Source: Cornus controversa
Lineage: Eukaryota; Streptophyta; Magnoliopsida; Cornales; Cornaceae
Reading direction: 5' to 3'
Length of the DNA stretch: 64,000 nt
NCBI GenBank assembly: GCA_026545225.1
Contig: CM048845.1
Location: 122,743,033 to 122,807,032 of the forward strand
The notes under the pieces: model-generated
The model's input: only the letters and a program-made list of their open reading frames with translations
Database searches by the model: none
What the model was told of the DNA's origin: nothing
Translations under genes and position numbers: made by a program
In this document: piece after piece, positions 48,690-59,500 of the stretch
Layout of the letters: every line of letters starts with the position of its first letter
Position numbering within the stretch: the first letter of the stretch is position 1

Positions 48690-48900
48690 TCACCGGCGAC
48701 TTGGAAGATCCGGCAGTCGAAGGGTCACCACCGACGGAGGCCGTCGGGGGAGAGATTGACGGCTATGATTCGAGTTTCTAATGGATCAACGGCGGGAATT
48801 CAATGGCCTGTTTAGTTCTCGGTGCATGTGTGTGTGAGTATCACTCCCTCTCTCTCTATCCCGCTTTCAGAGATCTTCCAACTCCTTTTCAAGAGAAGCG
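48690..48900 (-). promoter_or_regulatory. Candidate remote leader exon and promoter of the PI4K gamma gene
   Basis: An isolated GC-rich, CpG-containing block on the minus strand ends with a good donor, GTCGCCG/GTGAGTTTTT, at about 48693. Its upstream side is a CT/GA-rich stretch (near 48850) typical of plant transcription starts. It faces the PI4K gamma gene 2.8 kb away, a family that often has leader introns. The linkage is inferred, and it could instead start an unrelated non-coding transcript. Confidence 0.4.
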
Positions 48901-50654
48901 GAGGTGTTTAAAAGTAATTTGAAGGTGGAAAAAATAGTAAATTTGAAGGAGCAGAGATCCTGTACCATATGAAGTATTATAAGACACCAACAAAGACCAT
49001 TCATAAATGTGCCATGTCACATGGGCTTGCGAGGGGGATTGAGCAATTTGATGACGTGGTGATATCGGAATGGTCTTGACATTCCAAGGAAATTGCGAGG
49101 GTTTTAAGGAACCATCTCTTGAGTACTTTTCTCTTTTCCTTTATTTTACAGCTTTAACCTCAGCTAGAAAAATCTGGAACCTGACTTCGACGACCGTTGG
49201 ATTCGTCGTCCAAGATTGTGACGGTCCAATCAAGTGATAAATTCATGTCGGCCAGAAAGGTGTGGGTGGAGATGAAAGTTTTTTAAATCACAACGCGTAG
49301 CATTTCTCAAGTAATTGAATCTTCAACCTTTTACTATAGAGCAATCATACAGCTGTTAAAGAACTAATTCGATTAATTAATTTGATACAGTTGTTAAAGA
49401 ACTAATTCGTTTAATTAATTTGTCGTGATTAACTTGTTACGAGTGAAGTGTAACATCGGGATGAATAATGTAAGTAACTCACAAAATTGAAATTTATTTT
49501 TATATTATAGTTGATAGTTACTTGATATTCTGTTTAGGCCCAAATCAGGTATTTGATACATTGAGCATGATGTGATAAGGAGGAGAGTTAGTAGAAAAAT
49601 GGATGAGACAAGATCAAATACCACTTTGAGCCATCAGCTGCTTCACGGTCATGTCCAATTTATAGCGACAATAAAATTGATTCTTTTAAAATAAGCAACT
49701 ACAGTCTTGGTTCCTCTAACTGGACGTAGTGCTCCATTCATTTGAGGACAATATACCACGGAGTGATGTTTGGTGTTTTTCAAATTGTTTGCAAACCATT
49801 TCAATGAGGTTATTCTTGAGGTTTTAAGCTTGGTCAAAAATCTATCCTAAAGGCAAAGATGTGACTGTAGCGTATAACTAATAACGGATAGAGTCACCTA
49901 CTTTTATCTCATCAATAGATAAGGGTATTGAACAAAGTGACCGAGACAAAATTGCACTCGAGTGCTTGCAGTCGGATAAGCATATTCAATCTATCACATC
50001 GGATACAAACGAACCTAGAATATCACATTTGTGTTAGTCAAAAGATGTCGCCTCACATGCAATAATAGCCTTTCCAGCAAAATCATCATGGGCTTCCACG
50101 TGACGCACATCTAACCAAGGATCAAGAATCTCAAATAATATAAAAAGAATTCATTTGTGATGAGATCAATGTCCTGCACCAACACAACTATTTTTCAGAC
50201 GTCTATTCAGCCTTGTGTCATCTATACTTAGTTTTACAATCCAGTGTAACTTAACTTTGCACTTCAATATATCTACATGTTTTCCATAGTGTAACTTGCA
50301 ATCCTTAGTTTATATTGCTTGCTTTCAGAGTGTAGTTTACAGTTTTTCACTTAGATTTACATTTCAAACTTGTAATAGGTAATCAATGGTTCAACCAGCA
50401 AATCCTTTAGAATGTAACTAGGTTCTTACACATTGTACTATCCAATAACTTGTAATTGATCCTCATTATACTACTCAAAGTGGATGAAAAGAAGATTACA
50501 TCTTTCTTAAAAAATATTTTGTCGCTTGCTTGTGTTCATGTTTGTAACTACCATCCAACACACTTCGAGCTTAACAAAGCCCATTCGTTAGGACCAGAAT
50601 GATACGAACCTAAGAGAGGGTTATTCTTGGTCTCCTCAATCGTCCGATTAGATA
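48901..50654. other. Intergenic with a possible gypsy integrase scrap
   Basis: Mostly unremarkable. On the minus strand near 49640-49837 the frame reads KWFANNLKNTKHHSVVYCPQ then MNGA, which recalls the C-terminal part of Ty3/gypsy integrase (H..V.Y.PQ.NGA). The piece is too short to classify firmly. Confidence 0.3.
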
Positions 50655-50938
50655 CTCATTCTGTCCCTAAATACTTGTCCACCTTTCCATTTTTGTTTGT
50701 TCTAAAATAGTTATTCCAAATTCAAATTTAATGCAATATCTGTTACAATATTTTCAATTTATCCTTAAAGTGTTGTGGACCCCACCATGAAAAATAAACA
50801 ATCTTAAAAAGTGACAATTTAGTGAAAGAGTAGATTTGGAAATTGATTTAATACTTTGAATAAAAAAAAAACATAAGAACTCATTCTCTTAAAAAGTTAG
50901 ATTTTCCAAAAGTGACAAGTATTGAGGGACGGATGGAG
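50655..50938. mobile_element. Stowaway (Tc1/mariner) MITE, 284 bp
   Basis: The ends are CTCATTCTGTCCCTAAATAC and, on the reverse strand of the right end, CTCCATCCGTCCCTCAATAC. Both are followed by TTGTC and flanked by TA (50653-50654 and 50939-50940). CTCCCTCCGTCCC-type ends with a TA target are the Stowaway signature. Confidence 0.92.
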
Positions 50939-51373
50939 TAATTCACAAGTGCACACACTTTCACAACTAAAACAATCAAGAATACTTTTCCCTTTGGCCG
51001 CAAATATAGAACTGACGATCCTAAAAACGCCATATACTTGGAGCCAAACATTTTTTTTCTTCAAAAAGGCAAGAAAATTTCATTCCTATCAATAAGAGGA
51101 TATCAAATGACAAGAAGGTCTCAAGCTCATTAATAATATTCCCTTATTTTATAATAGCATAACTACCCTTCTCACTAAAATTTTTTATTTTATTTTTTAG
51201 TTTGAGGACAATAACCCTGCGTATCAGTTTATTTTTACACATCTTTGTCCATGAACACTTCACTGAAAACTAATTTAAGTTTCAAAGCATTCCTGAAAAC
51301 AAATACTTGAAACAAAAAGTAAAACCAAAAAAAAAAAAAATGTGAATATCTCTGAGCTCGGTTGAATTTTTTT

Positions 51374-52175
51374 GTTAAATAATGGTCAACCTCCCTTGAA
51401 GTTTGTAAAAATATATCCGACCTCCCTTGATGTTAGTCAGATGTTAATTAAGCCTGTGGAATAATTTATAAATGTTCAAACTACCCTTAAATGAGTAAAA
51501 TGACTCAAATAACCTTATTATTATATCAACTTACCATTCTAGGATAGAAATGGGTAACCGGCGTGAATAGACTTGTCCATGTCTCCAAACAAGACACGCA
51601 AAAGAACAAAGAAAACAATTGATTTTGAATAATTGAGATAATGGTTTCAGAGATCAATTCAAGAAAACAACAATTCACAATCCAATTGTTTACCCAAATC
51701 TCTCACCTTTTCTATTTTTTTATTAATGATTTTGTACTGTTCGATCATGTATTCATATATGTATGCATTCAGTATCCGAGCTTCAAAATTAGGGTTTCAA
51801 GTTCTCGACAATGATTCTACTGAGGAGCAAGATATATATGATAACAAGGATAACACTGGTCTTTCTAAACATCGACAGGAAATCCAACGATGGAGATAAA
51901 TTCTAGCCACGGTATCCATATGCTAGTTTCATTGCTGTGTGTGGAGGCGATGAACAGAATACGAAAATTGTGTATGATGGCGATTTGGATGGTGAGGCCC
52001 TAAAGTTATTTTTGCACAAAAGTATTATAACTTGATGGTACTTTTGTAATTATATATTAGATGTGATTTTGATTAACGGATTCTTAGACTGACAGGAGTG
52101 TCAAACTAATTTTGCAAATACTTTAATTTGATGGTAATTAAACCAAACCTTAGGAGAGGTCGGAGTAATTTACCC
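51374..52175. mobile_element. MULE-like TIR element, 0.8 kb, with gene-like interior
   Basis: The left end (GTTAAATAATGGTCAACCTC and onward) pairs with the reverse strand of the right end (GGGTAAATTACTCCGACCTC, TCCTAAGGTTTGG). Inside, 51780-52010 looks gene-like (TTAGGGTTTCAAG, fragments translating to FIAVCGGDEQNTKIVYDG), possibly captured host sequence. The source gene is not recognised and no target duplication was proved. Confidence 0.5.
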
Positions 52176-52571
52176 TAATAGATATTTATATGTTCTTCAA
52201 TTCAGGTTAGATAAGTAATTTCACCTTTAAGTATTTAGTGAGGGCAAAACAAAATTTTTACATATTCTATTGAATAAATTGACAGTATTATGTTTGATAG
52301 GGAGGCCAGAGTCCTTTAGCAAAAAGTTTCGGCTGAGAGATAAAACGGCAAATCTCAGGGGAGTTATGTACATGGTATATACAACTTCTCGAAAAAAGGC
52401 AAACCAAAAATAGAGTGTCATGTGACCCAATAGAAGAAGGATGTACCAGAGTAAGAAGAACACAAATAGAATCAACCTCCAACCCTCCAAGCCATCACAA
52501 TGAACATTCTTTTTATTTTTTTATTCTTTTTTATATTTTTGTTATTTTCTTGGATAGCAAACATCAGAGAT
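52176..52571. other. Intergenic, no recognised feature
   Basis: AT-rich. The overlapping minus-strand frames at 52227-52490 have no motif. Confidence 0.4.
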
Positions 52572-52578
52572 TTAATTA

Positions 52579-52793
52579 AGAGAAATGCTAAACGTCATGA
52601 AATAATTTCATGAATTTGTATCATGAATGATGTGGCAGATAACGTGGAGAGTTAGTATTGGTGGGATTTAGTGATAATATCATGGGACTTTGTGTATGGG
52701 GGGAATTCCACCAATACTAACTCTCCACGTTACCTGCCACATCATTCATGATATAAATTCATGAAATAATTTCATGACATGTAGCATTGCTCT
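52579..52793. mobile_element. Long-hairpin MITE, 215 bp
   Basis: Arms of about 85 bases are nearly perfect complements: AGAGAAATGCTAAACGTCAT on the left against AGAGCAATGCTACATGTCAT on the reverse strand of the right end, then TGATGTGGCAG and AACGTGGAGAGTTAGTATTG on both. Flanked by TTAATTA on each side (52572-52578 and 52794-52800). Confidence 0.9.
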
Positions 52794-53600
52794 TTAATTA
52801 AATGATTTCCTTACTTAGATTTATGGTTGAAATTTATATGAATATAATTTTCTAGACCGACATGAATGTTAAATGAAAAAATAAAACATGAAAAACAGTA
52901 AGCTAATCAAACATATTATTACGATATTCTAAAATTTTCAACGCATAAAAATATATAAATATCATGCAAGCATAATAATTTTGAAAATGTTATGTAAAAT
53001 TAAACATAAAGAGCTCTAACATGCGCTACTAAATTACAAACATATATATATTGCAATGATCACTTTTTATGATTTAAAACTGATGCAAGAAGAAAGGAAA
53101 AAAAAAAAAAAAGAATCCCATAAGAAATCCATGATAATTGGTATAACCAATTTTTAATTTTGACGAGCAAAATAAAATAAATGATTAAATGTTAATCAAA
53201 GAGAGAGGAGAAGACGAAAAATCGTTCTATAACTAAAAGGTAGTTGTTGTATTTAAAAAAATATAATCATTTATTTATGAAGTTAAGATTAAAAGTCTGA
53301 TTTCATTTAAAATTGGAATACAATCATATAAGTTTTTTATTATTGTTTTCTTCTAACAAAAGAAAGAATGGAGACAGGGATGTAATTAAAGTAAACGTTA
53401 ACCAATTCAATATTTGACATATTTACGAGCATTTGTTTAAATTTGGGATCAAAACGAATTAAATTGATTGAGGTGGAATTTAGATATTGCATAACCAACT
53501 TGGAGTGGTCAATTTGAGCTTAATCTGAATCAATATGGATACATTTAGTGGCTAGACAAGATATGGTAATAATGATATAAAAGAAAGTAGACCATACAAC

Positions 53601-54080
53601 CAGTGTCACATTTAGAAAATTATTTGAGGGGGGGGGGGGGGGAACAGCCTTATACAAAATAAGATTAAAATTTTCAACTACTATAATAATAATAAAAACA
53701 TTAATTGATATTTTCATTGTTGAGGCGAGAGAGTCTTTGCCTAGGCTATTCGCTTGGAATTGTTGTCAACGAATTTTCATATTTTGAATACGTTGCATGA
53801 ACGTTGAACAACAGTAAGTCAATAATTATAATCTTCACGAGAGACAGAGAGAAAGAGTCGATGGGCTACAATCAGTGGGGTAGAGGGTGCAAAAATGAGA
53901 GAGCGAAAGTCTTGAGTGTGAAGACTAAAACTGCAATGGGGTGAATTTATATACTCGAGATTTTAATAAATATTTTGTTGGGGCATTATTAGAATTTTAA
54001 CAAAATACAGGCATAACATGTAAATAATTTTTTTAGTGGGGGCGTACAGCCCCACTCGACATAAGGTTGCTCTGTACCTG
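53601..54080. mobile_element. Possible degenerate MITE of the 4910-5878 type
   Basis: The left end CAGTGTCACATTTAGAAAAT is followed by TTATTTGAGGGGGG, and near the right end GTGGGGGCGTACAGCCCCAC precedes GGTTGCTCTG. This is the layout of the plant repeat with CAGTGGCGGAGCCA ends. The ends are eroded; the flanks are similar (CATACAAC and TACACAAC). Confidence 0.4.
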
Positions 54081-54172
54081 TACACAACCAAGATTTGTAG
54101 ATATACTAGTAAGAAGAGGAAATTTAATTTATGTAGAGACCAGAGAATAAGAGATAGAGAGCACAATGAATT

Positions 54173-54290
54173 TTACATGAAATGAAGTTATTAAAAGTGA
54201 TTTTAAGAAACTAAAAATATTATAAAAGAAATGACTTATTTGGCCGTCCACATTCAATGAGATAAAGTCCGGAACGAAGACAATGACGAT
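54173..54290 (+). mobile_element. Degenerate RTE-type LINE 3' fragment
   Basis: ACATGAAATGAAGTTATTAA and the following GGCCGTCCACATTCAATGAG ... GACAATGACGATT parallel the end of the LINE at 38885-39026, with many substitutions. Confidence 0.55.
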
Positions 54291-56240
54291 TGACTGAAAA
54301 CTAGGTATATAACTTCAAGTTTTGATTATGCATTTTGGATTTGGGAGAGATGAATTTTTTTTTATAAATTTTTATTTTAAAATTGACGAATGTCATTGAG
54401 GACGGATTAAAAAGAGTGTGACGAGCCTAGGTTGTACTTTGTAATGGAAAGGAGTTTCAGTATGTTTTTTTTCGAAAATTCCATCCATGGGAAAAAATTC
54501 ACTTGTGATAAGAGTAATTTAAATACAAAATGCCACATTTTAAAGGAAAAGAAAAATGTATTGCAATCAAGGGATAAGAGAACTTAGTGAGGGCAGATTC
54601 ATACTAACCTCAACCATTAATGTAAAATTCATTAGTGATTGTTGCAATAATCTTTTAAAAACCATATTAACAAAATGGTGCAACTTTTTTTTCCTTCTTC
54701 TGAAAATATTAACTCACACAATATATTTGGAGAGACTTGAATTCTCTATCTTTCACTTTAAAAAGAGAAAAAATATCATTAAATTACAGAGTTTGATAAA
54801 ATGACACAACTTTTAACAATAATTTTTTGCACGGGAAAGTGATTACTGCTGCTCTTACAATATAAGTAGACAAAAAAAAAACCAATCCAATTTATGAGAA
54901 GAAAAAAAAAATCATTAACACACTAAACTGTTCGGTAAAAGTAAAAAATGATACATCCTTTAGAAGATATCAAATGGATTTTGTGTGAGTGGATGTGGCA
55001 TGAATTTTGTGTGAGAGTCGCACAAAACTCATTCCACATCTTCTGAATTCTGAAAATGCATAATTGCTGCAGTAAAAACACTTTTTACAATGAGCTTATT
55101 TCAAATAATCATCATACAGCCTTCCACTTTGTGGAGGGCAAATGGGGTCCTCCAGAGCTGGGATCCATGTGTGTTCCATTCGGACCTTTATAGTATTATT
55201 TTTTTATAACAAATTGCATATAAGAATAATAATTTGAAGTTCGATCGGACTAATTCGATTTTATTTTATAAGAATGAAGTGATAAATTTTATCACATAAT
55301 GTTGTGCTAATATCATCTGATAGAACCTGTATTACAGATGATTTTTCACCTAGTCCAATCGGGACTCTCAGTCATTACTTTTGCATACAATTGTCATGCC
55401 CCATAGGTTTTGAAAATCTGGACCAACCAAGATCCTACCTAGGCCAGACTGGGGTTAAAATATTTGGTGGGTGTATTTATATTCATTTAAGGGTAACTTT
55501 CAAATCTTCAACCACTCCAATCTGGTATGTACGTTATCCATAAAATCTGGCAATAAAATCTTCTACCGACTTAAATACATTCACTGTTCATGTTCATATA
55601 TTCAGAACTGTCCTGCATGCCTAAAACTACAAAATATAAAAATCTCTCCCCACACTTGTATATACACACACACCAGTGTAAGTATGTACTTGTAACTGTA
55701 ATTGTAGATAAAGTAATTTTACACCGTAAACATTTTATGTAGATTGAATTTTTTGTCCAAGTTAATAAAGTTATACCAAACTCTTATACTATACAGAGAG
55801 AGATTCATACTTTATTAGTTACTGTGGTTAATTTCTTTTCTCTGTGTGTATTGTTATTATTTTTACTAGAGCTCCTCCCCCCCCCCCCCCCCAGATTCCT
55901 CTGCTGCTAAGCCTCCACTATCAGAGATGACACAGACCCACCCACCCACTGACCAAAGCCAGTGGTTCATTGTGAAAAGCTACAATGTCACGTGACGATG
56001 GACTCAAGCCCACGTGACTTCTTGCCATGTAGTGAATAATTTATCCATAAGGCTCAAGGGAAGTAGTGGTATTACACGCACATCTAGTGGCGATTGGAGT
56101 CACGGCGAGACAGTGTCATGACAATATCCTTTCCATTTTCAATGTTTCACCATACGTCCGTGAATCTCACGCTCTACCAGAGAAAGTGGATTAGTACTTC
56201 CTCTTGTTAAAGCACGCAGTGCATAACATGTCTGAGTCCT
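54291..56240. other. Intergenic upstream of the O-fucosyltransferase-like gene
   Basis: No gene recognised. A run of 16 C lies at 55877-55892. The last few hundred bases should hold the promoter. Confidence 0.4.
55877..55892. repeat. (C)16 homopolymer
   Basis: Sixteen C in a row, flanked by CTCCT and AGATT. A G run of 15 lies separately at 53628-53642. Confidence 0.9.
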
Positions 56241-56528
56241 CCCAATTCAACAACCCAAGACAAGTTCCACACGTGTCACCATCCCTCTTGTGTCTTGACT
56301 TTCACTAACCCCTTCCCTACCTTCTCTGTCTCTCCTCTTCCCTTCTTCAAGCCTACGGTGAAAGAGAGGAGAGAGAGATTTTTCTGGATAGAGAACAGAA
56401 GGGATTTGTTTGGGGAGAAAGAAAATTAGTTGAGAGAGAGAGGAGAAAGGGTTGTTTAGGGGTTGGAAGACAGAGAGTTCTCTAGAGAGAGAGAGAGAGA
56501 CTGTGGTTGATCTTTTGTTGGTGTTTGG

Positions 56529-59500
56529 ATGAGGTGGGTGGCAATGAAAGGAGAAGGGAAGATGGTATTCAAGTCTAGGATGAAGTGGGTTGGCCTGGTT
56601 GGCCTTGTCCTGTCGGCTTTCTCTCTCTTCACTCACTTCCTGCTGGCTAGATATACAGAGGAGGGTATTACAGAGTACCAGTCTTCAATCACAATCTTCT
56701 CTTGGAGGCCCATCTTTGAGAATGCAGATCTTTCCAAAACTGTAATGTGCCATAAACCTCTTCAAGATCTCATCTTTATCTATTCTTTTTTTTTTCATTC
56801 TAAATTTGATTGCTTTTTTGTTTTTTATGTATTTGTCGGAATCTGATTTTTCTTCCCTCCGTTTGGTTACTGAGAAAACTGAAAAGAAACAGAATTTCAA
56901 TCGCATGGATTATGTTTGTCAAAATAGTGAACTTTCATCTGAACCAAGCCCTATAGTTGTATATGCGCAGTTGGAGCCCTCGGGACGGAATTTCTCTCTT
57001 TTTTTTGTTGCTAAATAGTGAATTATGCATGGTATAGAAACTTCAATTGTTTCTTCTTTTTCTACATTATCTCGGCAAATAAAGAGTTTATCTTCTTTGT
57101 TATTTTTACTTGTGTGTTCTATTTGGTAATAATGTGACTATAGGTTGTTGGGTTTTAGCATTATCGTTGCTAATTTGTTCTTCGAGCAATACTGGGATCA
57201 TGAAAAATGACCCATAACTCGATATATTATTGCTGGGTCAGTTGACCCCATTTCACCAAATGGACTATGCAGATTGAAAGAGGGCTACTTAGGGTATTAT
57301 TCATATGATTTCAGTCACTGGTATCTTCATCAATGGAGTAATATCCTAGCTGTTTAATTTGGCTATCAAATTCAAGTGCATCGATTGAGTGGACTAACAC
57401 ACTCTTTCCAACATGTGAAAATTGTTGGGGCCCTAATCCAGGGGGTCTCCTTTCAGTCAAATGATCAATGTGTAAGATGAGGTCAGGTGACCCATCATAA
57501 TTTTTTTTTTTTTTTTAAAGAAGAGTAGCATTGTCCTTTTTTTTTTTGTTTTTTTATTTTGGTTGTGTACTCCTGTTCTTCTTCTTTATTATATGTGTGT
57601 GTGTGTGTATATATTTGGGTGAGGTGGAGTTTGGGACTATTGGAGAAGGAGGAGGTAAGTTCCCTTGTTTCTTTTCAAAAAATAATCGTTAACATTATGT
57701 TTGCTTTGTACTGGTCAATTTGTTTAAATTTCTTGGTGTATTGTTGGTTTTTCTCAGTAAAATTTAGCCTTTAACCGATTTTTTTTGTCCTAAATATATG
57801 TAGACCATGCCATTGTCAGCTTTGCTCGAGTATGTGAAGCTTCTTATTATCTTCTATTTTGTTATGCAGAGTCCACTTTATAGAAGACTGTGGGGTCCTG
57901 TTAGGCATCTTGAATCTTTACATCCACATGCTAATCCCAGAGGAAACTACGCAGGTTAGAACCTGTGCACTGTTTTAATGAATATCGTATTTGTTATATG
58001 TTTTACGTGGACATCTTTTGTCAAAGAAACTAGATTACATATTTCCTCTGTGAAGTCCTAGTTAATGAATGATTAAAGTTCAAATGTTTGATAACCTTGA
58101 ATATAAATAAACCAAGCCATGATTGTCTGATCAATAAATCAATATATTACTTTTTAGTTCCATAATATCTATAATAATCAACTTTCTCGAGACTTATTTG
58201 TGTGACATCTACTCAACTCAACAAAGCCTTTCCAAACTATTAGGTGTCATGAATCCTTTTTTGCCACTCCATTCTATCTAAGACAATAATCATTGCGGAA
58301 TCACATGCAATCATATATTTCCGTACTATCTCGTACGTTTTATTTTTAGTTGTCCTTTTTTCCTTAGCATTACCTTTAATGTGGACCACATCAGTCTTCC
58401 TTAATGATGTAGTTTTTGGTCTTTGAATTTGGGGGATTGGTCTGTAACCCTATGAGTCTCTTTGATCTTTTAAAGTTCATCTGGAACCCAAGTGAAGCTA
58501 CTGCCAGAAACCTTAAAAATCTCCATTGAAGTTGGTTTATTGATGTTATTTTCCCTTTATTGAGTAGTATTATCATCTAACATATTTTTTTATCATTTTT
58601 TTTTTATCAGCTCCCATGTTGCAAACAAATGGCTTTATTTTTGTAAGGATACGGGGAGGTTTTCATGAAATCAGGAACTCGGTGAGGATAATATGATCAA
58701 ATTGCCTGCTTGCCTTAAAAGAACAACTATTGAAAAGGTCTTGATCTTGCAGATATGTGATGCTGTTGTGGTTTCTCGACTTCTCAATGCTACCTTAGTC
58801 ATCCCTGAGATTCAATCAACCACAAGCAGCAAGGGGATCAGGTTTCCTTCAAGTGTCATTTAATTTAATTTGTATAGAGTATTTATTTTCATTTTTGGTC
58901 TAAATGATATGAGAAGTGTTATTTAAAGTTTGAAAATGTCTTAAATTGATTTAATGTGCTGTCATTTTTTAATAATTTATTTTATCATATATTTCATGCA
59001 GCTCTGAGTTTAAGAGTTTTGCCTACCTCTATAACGAGGATCAATTTATGGTAGCATTAGCAAAAGATGTTAGGATTGTGAAAACCCTTCCAAAGAACCT
59101 CAAAGGGGCAAGGAGAAAGAAAGAGATTCCTTCATTTAGAGTTTCTCACTCTGCGTCTCCATATTTTTATCTGCACCATGTTCTACCAGTACTAAACAAG
59201 CACTCGGTGGTTGAACTAGTTGTTTCCAATGGAGGCTGTTTGCAGGTAATGACTGCTATGGTGCTACTATGTTTACTTTACTGGGTGTTTAAACTAGGTT
59301 TGATAGTTTCATGTGCTCTAGTGTTGTTAACACATTCCAAACATGGGATGGCCGTGCGCCAAATGGATTGTTGTTTATTACCATGAGTTCTGCTGAAATT
59401 TATTCAAAAGCCGGGTGACTTCGTGTGAAGTTGTCAACTAGCTGCTGGCCGTATGTTCTCCCACCTCCCCTTCCTTCTCTATATACATGCCTTTTTGGCC

